Assembly: GCA_001515955.1 (NCBI GenBank)
Contig: LOES01000038.1
Coordinates: 1-51,323, forward strand
Origin: Clostridia bacterium BRH_c25
GTDB lineage: Bacteria; Bacillota_A; Clostridia; Lutisporales; Lutisporaceae
DNA: 51,323 nt
Direction: 5' to 3'
Every line of letters begins with the position of its first letter. Position 1 is the stretch's first letter. The notes beneath the pieces were generated by a model. The model had not been told where the DNA came from. It made no database searches and saw only the letters and a program-made list of their open reading frames with translations. Made by a program: the position numbers and the translations under genes. Below are positions 41,005-48,845 of this stretch, piece by piece.

Positions 41005-41823
41005 TTATGATTCATTAACTCTTAAAAGCCATTCGTTAACCAATGACCCAAATAGTTCTTCTTGCTCTAACTCCAAAATATGTCCTGCTTTATCTAATAC
41101 AGCAAATGTTGCTCTTGGATAGTTATCCAAAATACTCCAAGCATCTTTATAACCTACACTTGAATCTTGGCGACCTAAAAGCATAAGAGTGGGTTTTTCA
41201 TATTTTTTATCAATCTTATCGACATCAAATGAAAATTCATAACCATTTTCTTGAAAATTACTTAGGAATTTATCATCTGCAATTTTTACTCCAGAAAAAA
41301 TTTCATCCTCATATCTCTTCCATATTTTTTCACTTTGAACCACAGCAATAGGATTGAATTCTTCTGCATCTAATGGACTAAGTTGTTGTAATAAAGATTC
41401 ATCTTTCTTTAACACAATATGTGTAGGTCTATTGCGTTTTTTAGCATCTGCAATAATACAAGGACATAATAGTAATAACCCATCTACTTTGTTTGCCATT
41501 TTATAAATTAATCCCCTGGCTAAATATCCTCCATAGGAATCACCAACAAGTAAGAAATTTTCATTTGGAATAATATTGTCAATAAAATCAATTACAATAT
41601 CAAGCATTATATCAGAATTTTTAATCCATTCTTCACTTTTGGTTTTTCCCATACCTGGTAAATCAATATATATTCTTTTGTATTCATTTCTATCTTTAAA
41701 TATTGGCTCGAAGCATCCTGTCATTAATCTGTGGTCAGTATAATATCCATGCAACATAAAAATAGGCTTACCTTTACCACATATCTCATAATTTATTTCT
41801 AAATTTCTTATTTTACATTTCAT
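41005..41823 (-). CDS. alpha/beta-hydrolase
   Basis: 272 residues from ATG 41823 (GGGGGAGAA upstream). PIFMLHGYYTDHRLMTG, IYIDLPGMGKTKSEE, LLVGDSYGGYLARGLIYKM (nucleophile serine in GDSYG), LMLLGRQDSSVGY (acid) and LDKAGHILELEQEELF (histidine) are the complete catalytic framework of the fold. The substrate may be an ester or antibiotic-like lactone; unknown. It is a one-gene cassette bounded by attC 40798 and attC 41973. Confidence 0.85.
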   Translation of the reverse strand: MKCKIRNLEINYEICGKGKPIFMLHGYYTDHRLMTGCFEPIFKDRNEYKRIYIDLPGMGKTKSEEWIKNSDIMLDIVIDFIDNIIPNENFLLVGDSYGGYLARGLIYKMANKVDGLLLLCPCIIADAKKRNRPTHIVLKKDESLLQQLSPLDAEEFNPIAVVQSEKIWKRYEDEIFSGVKIADDKFLSNFQENGYEFSFDVDKIDKKYEKPTLMLLGRQDSSVGYKDAWSILDNYPRATFAVLDKAGHILELEQEELFGSLVNEWLLRVNES

Positions 41824-41936
41824 TTTTTCTCCCCCATTATCCTTAAAAAATCTTATATTATCTATTCTATTCTTATATTTTCGCATTAATCTACTAACCC
41901 GAAGTAACCTTCTGCAAAGCCCAACACACTCATATA

Positions 41937-41956
41937 TCGCGCCAGGACGGCGCACC
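41937..41956 (-). repeat. cassette hairpin with TCC loop
   Basis: Minus strand GTGCGCC-GTCCT-GGCGCGA lies just after attC 41973 in cassette sense, upstream of the hydrolase gene. Confidence 0.5.
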
Positions 41957-41972
41957 ATTTGCTCAGTTTGTC

Positions 41973-42161
41973 GTGTAACGTCCTCGCACTCACAACACCA
42001 CTGAGCCGTACCACAGAGCATGTCCACCTGGCGGAGCTCCGCTCCCGGTGAAGAGGTGTGGTTGCCCTGCCCCCGCTACAAAGCAAATGCATCCGGCAAC
42101 CCAAGGCACGCATACTCCCTGCCCTTTCCTGCCGTGCCGCAGCGTGAGGGCATTGCTAGCT
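41973..42161 (-). other. attC site (189 bp) with altered right R box
   Basis: GTGTAAC (41973-41979) and GCTAGCT (42155-42161), the latter again with GCT instead of GTT. L boxes CACTCACA and GCGTGAGGG; inner GGCGGAGCTCCGCTCCCGG and GGTTGCC/GGCAACC arms intact. It is the last clear site toward the recombinase. Confidence 0.85.
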
Positions 42162-42305
42162 GATGGATAATGCCCCACAACGGCTTGCTCAATCGTCTTT
42201 ATATACTGCTTTCGGTACCCGGGACCTGACATGAGTCGATTTTGTAAATACTGTCTCTCTCGGGTTTAAATACCTCACAAACTCCGCATAGGAGTTTGTA
42301 CCTTA
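42162..42305 (-). repeat. conserved cassette block 1 (copy 4)
   Basis: Same 140-base block as 24452, 28513 and 31756, with hairpin CAAACTCC-TATGC-GGAGTTTG and open frame MSGPGYRKQYIKTIEQAVVG running into attC 41973 on the minus strand. Confidence 0.8.
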
Positions 42306-42364
42306 CATAAAGAAAGCGTATTGCTTCATCTATATATTATGCTTATACTGGGCAGATACTAAAA

Positions 42365-42709
42365 TCATTTATCAAGCTTCATAAAAAAGCTGATTGTATT
42401 TCCATCAGGATCATTGATCACAAATGACCTTACACCCCAAGGCTTATCTGTTGGTGGTGAGTCAATGTCCATTTTCAGATTTATGAGCCTCTGATAATCT
42501 TTATCAACATCATCAACAACATAAATCAGAGCAGCATTTTTAGTTGATGGCATTTTTTCATCATCTAATTTGAAAATTATGAGTTGCGCGTCATAAAATC
42601 GGTAGTCTACACCACCATCAACTTCAGGTTCTTGCATGAATAGTTTCTTATAAAAGTCAACAAGCAAAGAAATATTATGAGTTAAAATACAGGCTCCGTG
42701 AAGTTTCAT
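42365..42709 (-). CDS. VOC-family protein (cassette copy)
   Basis: 114 residues from ATG 42709 after GGAGGTTGC. MKLHGACILTHNISLLVDFYKKLF and GVRSFVINDPDGNTISFFMKL form the two half modules of the vicinal oxygen chelate fold; central DEKMPSTKNAALIYVVDD links them. Possible roles: small-molecule detoxification or antibiotic binding. In cassette sense it is the first gene after the recombinase, with attC 41973 on its 3' side. Confidence 0.8.
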   Translation of the reverse strand: MKLHGACILTHNISLLVDFYKKLFMQEPEVDGGVDYRFYDAQLIIFKLDDEKMPSTKNAALIYVVDDVDKDYQRLINLKMDIDSPPTDKPWGVRSFVINDPDGNTISFFMKLDK

Positions 42710-42753
42710 AAGCAACCTCCTATATAAATAATACTTAGTTTGCATTTCCCTAC

Positions 42754-42805
42754 CGATATGCAATATAAGTATAGTACTTCTTATATAATCAATCTGCATT
42801 ATCTG
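42754..42805 (-). promoter_or_regulatory. shared cassette leader, candidate promoter of the first cassette
   Basis: Minus strand TTGATTATATAAGAAGTACTATACTTATATTGC lies between the R-box-like GTTAGAT and the VOC gene. The same core follows attC boxes 29163 and 39164. Confidence 0.5.
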
Positions 42806-42880
42806 TCATCTAACTACTGCAACTACGACACCATGTTGTCAACACATCCAAAACAGGTTGTGTTTACGACGTAGTGTCGT
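42805..42880 (-). other. possible attI-like or decayed attC site beside the recombinase
   Basis: CATCTAAC (42806-42813 approx.) gives a GTTAGAT box on the minus strand matching GTTRRRY. On its other side ACGACAC...GTGTCGT and AACACA...TGTGTT form an imperfect palindrome of about 60 bases with no second R box. It is placed between the recombinase stop and the first cassette. Confidence 0.45.
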
Positions 42881-42902
42881 CAATATTTATATATGGCTGG
42901 AT

Positions 42903-43822
42903 TTACATTTTTCCTAAAATAATCTTATCCAATGGACTTTGTATATTCTTGATGCTCTTCGCAGTCACGTGAGTATATATTTCTGTTGTTTTACTACTCT
43001 GATGTCCCAGCATCTCCTGAATATACCTCAAATCAACGCCACCTTTCAGCAGATGAGTAACGAATGAATGCCTTAATGTATGTATTGATACTTCTTTTTT
43101 ATTCCTGCTCTATCTTTGGTGCTCTCAAATATCCTTTGAACTGTTCTCTCGGTTATATGCTTATCCGAATCATCTCCAGGAAACAGCCACTTTTCTGGTC
43201 TGCATTTCTTAACATACTCTCTCAGCACCACTAATGCAGTCTGCGAAAGCACTGTATATCTGTCCTTTCTTCCCTTACCCTGAACTATATGGATAAGCAT
43301 TCTATCACTATCTATGTCCGTAATTCTAAGTCTGACTACCTCTCCAACCCTTAACCCTGCTGAATATGTAAGGAACAATATAGCTTTATGCTTCATATTG
43401 CTAACATTATCAAGAATTCTTAACACGTCCTTTTGGCTCAGGACTTCCGGAAGCTTTTTCTCATCTTTTGGCCTTGTTATTTTTACAAACGATTCATGTC
43501 TCTTGAAGACATTATTAAAAAGAAATTTTATTGAATTTACCGCCTGATTTACATAAGAATGGGAGGACTGTTGTTCTTCCAAAAGGAATAATAAGTAGCT
43601 GTTAATATCTTCCTCATCTATTAAGTCGACATTTTTACCGCAATGCTTCAGGAACAACCCTATATGGCTCATATAGGACTTTATGGTCTTTTTACTATAT
43701 CCCTTAAGCTTGAGCATATCCCCCATCATTATCATATAGTGTGAATTGGCGCCATCCGTTTCAATTGCTTTATCTTCGTCCGTGTATGTAATACTCTTGT
43801 CAATACAATATTTACCTGACAT
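42903..43822 (-). CDS. tyrosine recombinase in two frames joined by a -1 slippery site
   Basis: About 306 residues if a -1 shift joins the frames. Frame 1 (43822 to 43073) gives an N-terminal SAM-like domain ([20 protein letters not shown]) and the catalytic Arg in [17 protein letters not shown] plus Lys in GKGRKDRY; it stops at 43073. From AAAAAAG (43094-43100), which reads A-AAA-AAG in frame, a -1 shift continues [31 protein letters not shown] and QSPLDKI to a stop at 42903. The shift is needed to reach HxxR, His and the nucleophile Tyr. The extra domain of IntI near motif III is absent. Relatives accompany IS91-type transposases. Confidence 0.75.
43094..43100 (-). promoter_or_regulatory. 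-1 frameshift heptamer A_AAA_AAG
   Basis: The zero-frame codons are ATA-AAA-AAG; slippage gives AAA-AAA-GAA, exactly the frame that holds the rest of the recombinase. The heptamer is the strongest known bacterial -1 motif. A one-base sequencing or mutational indel in the A run would look the same. Confidence 0.55.
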
Positions 43823-43914
43823 TTATTTCATTATACGATATTTGCTTTCTATTTTAAATGCACCATTATATAATATTTTCCACCATTTATATGACAATTT
43901 TCGATACCCGTACA

Positions 43915-43970
43915 AAATAAAAAGGATGTTCAGCTTATCAATATGACAAACGAAACATCCTTTTGAATTC
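43915..43970 (-). terminator. intrinsic terminator of the Moco operon
   Basis: Minus strand AAAAGGATGTTTCG and GAACATCCTTTTTATTTT pair (AGGATGTT/AACATCCT) around a 25-base loop and end in a T run, 40-90 bases after the MOSC stop. Confidence 0.75.
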
Positions 43971-44007
43971 CATAGCTCTGACAGCAAACCGTCCCTGTGA
44001 GCGTTCC

Positions 44008-44445
44008 CTACAGGATTACCTCTATTTCATCTCCGGCCTTGATGATTCCATCCTTTAAGATCTTTGTGAATATTCCCTCGGTCGGCATTATACAGCTGCC
44101 TATCTTCTGGAATATTTCACACTTTACATGGCATTCCTTGCCTATCTGTGTTACCTCCTGCAGTGTATCACCTATCTTCAGCTTTGTACCTACCGGAAGC
44201 TTCCAAAGCTCGAGGCCTTCCGTGGTCAGATTCTCTGCAAATTTGCCCGTGCAAAGCCCCTCAATACCTAAAGCCTTCATTTTATTAATGCTCTCTATAC
44301 CAAGCAGACTTACCTGTCTGTGCCAGTTCCCGGCGTGGGCATCGCCTACCAGGCCATGGTCGACCTTGAACTCTCCCTGTTCTATGGGCTTTTTGAAAAC
44401 GCCCTTCTTTTCGCTTATATTTACAGCTATTATCTTACCCTTCAT
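44008..44445 (-). CDS. MOSC-domain protein
   Basis: 145 residues, ATG 44445 after AGGGGGATATGT. VDHGLVGDAHAGNWHRQVSLL, GKFAENLTTEGLELWKLPVGTKLKIG and GKECHVKCEIFQKIGSCIMP are the MOSC core; the conserved cysteine in IGSCIMP-type loops carries sulfur for molybdenum cofactor sulfuration in relatives. It closes the operon after moaA with an 19-base gap and precedes the terminator. Role: Moco or tungsten cofactor maturation, inferred from position. Confidence 0.85.
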   Translation of the reverse strand: MKGKIIAVNISEKKGVFKKPIEQGEFKVDHGLVGDAHAGNWHRQVSLLGIESINKMKALGIEGLCTGKFAENLTTEGLELWKLPVGTKLKIGDTLQEVTQIGKECHVKCEIFQKIGSCIMPTEGIFTKILKDGIIKAGDEIEVIL

Positions 44446-44464
44446 ACATATCCCCCTTTTCTAT

Positions 44465-45445
44465 CTATCCGCCTATTTTATACATATCACGTTCTATCGG
44501 CTCGTTGCATAAGTCATTTAGTGTGTGATGCTTGGGTTTGGCTTGTACTGCTTCTGCCACAGCCTCCTGAAGTACTTTATATTTGTTATCCTGATTATTG
44601 TCCCTTAGTATTCCTCTTACATCTATTTCCTTGTTGGAATGGAGACAGGGCTTCAGCTTACCGTCTGCTGTAAGTCTGATCCTATTGCAGTTGTCACAGA
44701 ATTTGTGGCTTATGGGATTTATAAGCCCGACTCTGCCTTTTGCTCCGGGCAGCATATAATATTTGGCCGGACTGCTTTTATCAGCCGCTTCCACCGGTTC
44801 CAGCTCTTTAAACCTTTCAAGCACTGCTGTATTGGGCAAATAGTGCTCTGATGCAAACTTCGCCGCCTGTCCCAAAGGCATCAGCTCAATAAACCGCACA
44901 TCAATATTTTCATTTAGTGTAAGCTTGATGAAATCTCCTATTTCATCCTCATTGAAGTCTTTTGTCAGCACGGTATTTATTTTTATAGGAACCAACCCTA
45001 CCTTTAATGCCTCATCAATACCCTCCAGGACATCCTTGATGTTTCCACCCCTGGTCATATATTCATATTTTTTCCCATCCATAGTATCAAGGCTTATGTT
45101 TATCCTTTTAAGACCCGCTTCCCTTAAATCATGGGCAAGCTTCTTAAGCAGTACTCCATTGGTGGTCAAAGCAATATCCTTTATACTCCCAAGCTTTGAT
45201 ATTCTCTCTATCAGCCCTGTGAGTCCCTTCCTTACAAGAGGCTCTCCTCCTGTAATCCTTATCTTATCTGTACCCAAGTCTGCACATGCCTTTACTACCT
45301 CAAATATCTCCTCCAGTGTCAGCATCTCCATATGGTCCTTCTTCTCTACGCCTTCCTTAGGCATACAGTACCGGCATCTGAGATTGCATCTGTCTGTAAC
45401 TGATATTCTCAGATAGTTAATGTTTCTGCCTAACCCATCCTTCAT
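44465..45445 (-). CDS. moaA: GTP 3',8-cyclase MoaA
   Basis: 326 residues, ATG 45445 after GGAGGTCAC. CNLRCRYCMPKEG is the radical-SAM CxxxCxxC cluster, IRITGGEPLVRKGL the SAM contact and CDNCNRIRLTADGKLKPCLHS the second C-terminal 4Fe-4S site; the normal GG-ending tail (YKIGG) is present. MoaA turns GTP into 3',8-cyclo-GTP, the first step to molybdopterin. It sits between moeA-type genes and the MOSC gene, all on one strand with short gaps. Confidence 0.95.
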   Translation of the reverse strand: MKDGLGRNINYLRISVTDRCNLRCRYCMPKEGVEKKDHMEMLTLEEIFEVVKACADLGTDKIRITGGEPLVRKGLTGLIERISKLGSIKDIALTTNGVLLKKLAHDLREAGLKRINISLDTMDGKKYEYMTRGGNIKDVLEGIDEALKVGLVPIKINTVLTKDFNEDEIGDFIKLTLNENIDVRFIELMPLGQAAKFASEHYLPNTAVLERFKELEPVEAADKSSPAKYYMLPGAKGRVGLINPISHKFCDNCNRIRLTADGKLKPCLHSNKEIDVRGILRDNNQDNKYKVLQEAVAEAVQAKPKHHTLNDLCNEPIERDMYKIGG

Positions 45446-45483
45446 ATGTGACCTCCACCCTTTACAATAACATCCTGGTATTT

Positions 45484-47415
45484 CTATACAAGTATTATTT
45501 CTCCTATTCCTTCGGCTCCATAGCCGCCCAGATCCAGGAGTATATCCTTAAACTCTTCTGATTTAATTATATCAATAAATTGCTTAAACATGTCCATTTC
45601 CAAATATTTTTCTGGTATGGCAAAATCATACTCTTCCTCTCCTATGGGTATGAAGTCCAAATCCATTGCCTTAGCGGCTGAGAGCACTCCTACCCCCACA
45701 TCCGCAGAACCGGAGCTAACCGCTGCAGCTACTGCCATATGAGTGGTCATATCACGTTCATAGCCCAATATCGAATCCGGGTCTATGCCTTCCCGGTTCA
45801 GAATATAGTCAACAAGTATTCTTGTGCCTGCACCCTTCTGCCTGTTGACGAACTGTACATCCTCCCTGGTAAAATCCTTAAAAGCTGCTATATTCTTGGG
45901 GTTCCCTTTCCTGACCATCATTCCCTGTACCCTCTTTACCCCTTTTACCAGAGCAATCCTTGAGTCGGGAAGGAGCTTTTTGATATAGCTTTTGTTGTAT
46001 ATGCCTGTTTCCTCATCAAGAAGATGTATCGGAGCCATATGTGCTTCACCCCTGCGAAGGGACATGAGACCTCCCATACTGCCCACATGGGCGGAGGAAA
46101 GGTTGTATCTTGAGTCCTTTCTGTGCATAAGGCTGCCTATCATATCCATTATCAAATCATGGCTGCCGATAGATACAATTGTGTTCTTAATATCATCGAT
46201 GTTCTTGGTCAGCTCTATCTGAACCTTTTCCCCTGCTTCGATGCCCTCGCTGTTCCGGGGTATTGTCAAGATTCCATCTGCCCTGACCAGGGACATGGTG
46301 GCTCCGGCACCCCTGCTCAAGGGTGTGGCTATTAATTTGTCCTCCACCATTCCAAGCTTGATCCTTACATATTCGGTGTGCTTCAAGGATGATACTATCC
46401 TTCTGGATAATACCGCTTCCGCCTTGTTCTTAGGGAGCACTCCCTGCTTGAGAAATTTCCGGATAAGCGGTTTTGCGAAGGTTTCAAAAACAAAGTAGGC
46501 AGATACCGGATAGCCCGGAATTCCCAGCACCGGCTTTCCCTCTACTATTCCAAGTATGGCAGGTTTCCCGGGCTTGGTAGCGATTCCATGGACCAACACC
46601 TCCCCAAGCTCAGCAATAAGCTTTACGGTGAAGTCCTCGCTTCCGGCTGAAGAGCCTGCATTTATAATCACGATGTCATTTTCCTTTACAGCCTTTGATA
46701 TTGTGCTCTTTAAGAATTCATAGTCGTCAGGCACCGGTTTGAATCTTACCGGTTCACCGCCATATTCCCTTACCATGCCCTCAAACATTCTGGAATTTGA
46801 CTCTATAATCTTTCCCAGCACAAGGGGCTCCTCCGGTTCTATGATTTCAGTCCCTGTAGGTATTATCCCGACTCTGGGCTTCTTGAGGACCGTAAGCTCT
46901 GTAATACCACCCGAAAGCATAGCTGCAATATCTACCGGCCTTACCTCATGGTTTGCCGGAATAATCATTTCATTTGCCACAATATCTTCCCCTATTGGCC
47001 TGATATCCTGCCAGGGAGCTGCTGACTTGATTATTTCCACAGTTTCACTGTCAATTTCCACTATATCCTCTATCATTATTACTGCATCATAAGGGTCTGT
47101 GATCGGATCTCCCGTATCTACATAGATAAAATCCTTACCCTTCTCTAGCTTCATGGGATTTGCTTCTGAGGCACCGAAGGTGGATTTTGCCTTGACTGCT
47201 ATCCCGTCCATTGCCGAAGCATTGAAGTTTGGGGAGGATACTCTGGCAAATATCGCGTCTGCAGACACTCTTCCCTGGGAAGCCAATACGGTCAGCCTTT
47301 CTACAGCTGCATTCCCCAGGCAGGCTTCTGTCCGGTCCAGTAGAAGCTTCCGGGCGACCTTGACGTCCATATTTGAAATGTATATGTTTCTTTCCTGCTT
47401 ATTCATCCTTCTCAC
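45484..47415 (-). CDS. MoeA fused to a periplasmic-binding-protein-like domain
   Basis: 643 residues. The first ~400 match MoeA (SPNFNASAMDGIAVKAK, YVDTGDPI, INAGSSAGSEDF, GIPGYPVSAYFVFETFA), which inserts molybdate or tungstate into adenylated molybdopterin. From ~residue 420 a PBP-like_2 domain follows (SAHVGSMGGLMSLRRGEAHMA, NRQKGAGTRILVDYIL), resembling ligand domains that sense molybdate or cofactor. Fusions of this kind are common in Clostridia. A GTG at 47415 or ATG 47406 can start it. Confidence 0.9.
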   Translation of the reverse strand: MRRMNKQERNIYISNMDVKVARKLLLDRTEACLGNAAVERLTVLASQGRVSADAIFARVSSPNFNASAMDGIAVKAKSTFGASEANPMKLEKGKDFIYVDTGDPITDPYDAVIMIEDIVEIDSETVEIIKSAAPWQDIRPIGEDIVANEMIIPANHEVRPVDIAAMLSGGITELTVLKKPRVGIIPTGTEIIEPEEPLVLGKIIESNSRMFEGMVREYGGEPVRFKPVPDDYEFLKSTISKAVKENDIVIINAGSSAGSEDFTVKLIAELGEVLVHGIATKPGKPAILGIVEGKPVLGIPGYPVSAYFVFETFAKPLIRKFLKQGVLPKNKAEAVLSRRIVSSLKHTEYVRIKLGMVEDKLIATPLSRGAGATMSLVRADGILTIPRNSEGIEAGEKVQIELTKNIDDIKNTIVSIGSHDLIMDMIGSLMHRKDSRYNLSSAHVGSMGGLMSLRRGEAHMAPIHLLDEETGIYNKSYIKKLLPDSRIALVKGVKRVQGMMVRKGNPKNIAAFKDFTREDVQFVNRQKGAGTRILVDYILNREGIDPDSILGYERDMTTHMAVAAAVSSGSADVGVGVLSAAKAMDLDFIPIGEEEYDFAIPEKYLEMDMFKQFIDIIKSEEFKDILLDLGGYGAEGIGEIILV

Positions 47416-47431
47416 GCCCCATTCGTTCTAT

Positions 47432-48661
47432 TTATTTAAACAGCTCCACCCTCACGGTTTCACCCTTTTCTATTCCTTCTTTATTCGCCGGTATCCTTAT
47501 AAAACCTTGGGCTTTGGAAAGCTGCGAAATAGCCGAAGATTTCGCATGTATAGGCTTTGCCGCAATGCCGTTTTCCTCTTCCTCCAGCTCAACCATCTGG
47601 TAGGTCTCCTTACCCGGTGATGAATGAATATTGGAGCTGCATATTGCATTTATAAACAGGCTCTCTTCAGTTTTGCCAAGCAATCTGTCAATAAGCTCCC
47701 CAACAAATATTTTGAATATAACCACTGCAGAAACCGGATGCCCCGGGAGTCCAAAAACCGCTGCATTTCTGACTCTTCCTAGAATAGTGGGCTTTCCGGG
47801 TTTTACAGCAACTCCGTGTACGAATACTCCCGGTTCTCCAAAGGAGTCGATAACCTTCTCGGTATTGTCCTTCGCTCCTACAGAGCTGCCTCCGGATATT
47901 ACAACGATGTCATTATCCTTCGACGCTTCATCGACTGTGTTCCTTATAAGGTCAAATTCATCTCTGACCACAATACTCCCGGTTACCTCGCCTCCAAGCT
48001 CCTGCACCATCGCCGAAAGGGTATAAGTGTTTATATCCCTTACCTGTCCCGGTGCTACACGCCCGAAGGGATCAACAATTTCATCCCCTGTGGATACAAC
48101 AGCCACTCTTGGCCTTTTTGATACTTTGACATGGCTTATTCCTGCCGCACACAGCACTCCTATATCCTGGGACCTGATAACTCTGCCTTTAGAGATAACC
48201 TTTTCCCCCAGCCTTACATCATCACCAATAAAAATAATATTCTCCCCTGGTGCCACCGGACTATGGGCAGCCAGCATTCCTTCGTCTATACACTCAACAT
48301 ATTCAATCATCAGCATACCGTCAGCTCCCTCGGGAATCATCCCTCCGGTAGGAACATAGACACATCTGCCGGAGATTACTTTAAGTGCAGTGACTTTTCC
48401 CATTTCAACCTTTCCGATAATGTTTAAAAAGGCAGGCAGACTTTCGCCGGCTCCATAAGTATCCTTTGACACCACTGCATAGCCGTCAACGGTAGACCTG
48501 TTGAAATCAGGTATGCCAACCTGCGAGGAAACATCCTCAAAAGCTGTTCTGCCCAAAGCTTTTATAATTTCTACTTCCTCATATCCTACTGCAATATCAC
48601 CATAATATTTTTCCATTTTCTGCTTTACTTCCTGTACGGTATCAACCTTTAGCAGCTTCAT
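47432..48661 (-). CDS. moeA: molybdopterin molybdenumtransferase MoeA
   Basis: 409 residues, ATG 48661 after GGAGGCTGCC. EVEIIKALGRTAFEDV, PDFNRSTVDGYAVVSKDTYG, PTGGMIPEGADGMLMIEYV, VISGGSSVGAKDNTEKV and FGLPGHPVSAVVIFKIF are the full MoeA motifs (domains I-IV). It precedes the MoeA-PBP gene by 17 bases, so both are translated from one mRNA. Two MoeA paralogues often divide molybdate and tungstate insertion, which fits the Tup transporter upstream. Confidence 0.95.
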   Translation of the reverse strand: MKLLKVDTVQEVKQKMEKYYGDIAVGYEEVEIIKALGRTAFEDVSSQVGIPDFNRSTVDGYAVVSKDTYGAGESLPAFLNIIGKVEMGKVTALKVISGRCVYVPTGGMIPEGADGMLMIEYVECIDEGMLAAHSPVAPGENIIFIGDDVRLGEKVISKGRVIRSQDIGVLCAAGISHVKVSKRPRVAVVSTGDEIVDPFGRVAPGQVRDINTYTLSAMVQELGGEVTGSIVVRDEFDLIRNTVDEASKDNDIVVISGGSSVGAKDNTEKVIDSFGEPGVFVHGVAVKPGKPTILGRVRNAAVFGLPGHPVSAVVIFKIFVGELIDRLLGKTEESLFINAICSSNIHSSPGKETYQMVELEEEENGIAAKPIHAKSSAISQLSKAQGFIRIPANKEGIEKGETVRVELFK

Positions 48662-48800
48662 AGGCAGCCTCCTCCTTCAGTCCTTATGCCATGTACTATA
48701 CCTGTCACTTACTACTGTTTTATCTCAAAATAAATTCTAGCCTAACAAAGTACAATTATCAATATATTATGTCTCTTAATTATGCGTTTAAAACATATTT

Positions 48801-48836
48801 AAAGGGACAGTACCTTTAATGTGAAACTGCCCCCTG
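48801..48836 (-). terminator. possible terminator or attenuator after tupA
   Basis: Minus strand GGGGGCAGTTTCACATTAAAGGTACTGTCCC: GGG-CAGT arms pair with ACTG-CCC and are followed by TTT. It lies between tupA and moeA, where read-through must be regulated. Confidence 0.5.
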
Positions 48837-48845
48837 TAGTCATCA

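Noticed and set aside
26520..42161. CRISPR array
   Set aside because: The repeats are about 100-190 bp, palindromic, and separated by whole genes of variable length; there are no short unique spacers or cas genes.
26520..42161. Scattered REP/BIME elements or tRNA-like repeats
   Set aside because: The repeats are ordered, all in the same orientation, one per gene, and have the AAC-AA / C-GTT polarity and extrahelical bases of attC, which REP elements lack.
26509..42232. Long open frames across the attC repeats, on both strands
   Set aside because: They follow the GC-rich palindromes, start inside them and share sequence only because attC copies share sequence. Only the short frame of block 1 shows a possibly coding pattern.
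42903..43822. Calling the recombinase IntI
   Set aside because: The integron-specific segment between the lysine hairpin and the HxxR motif is absent and a related N-terminus is fused to an IS91 transposase remnant at 25273. I keep 'tyrosine recombinase' and leave the link to the array open.
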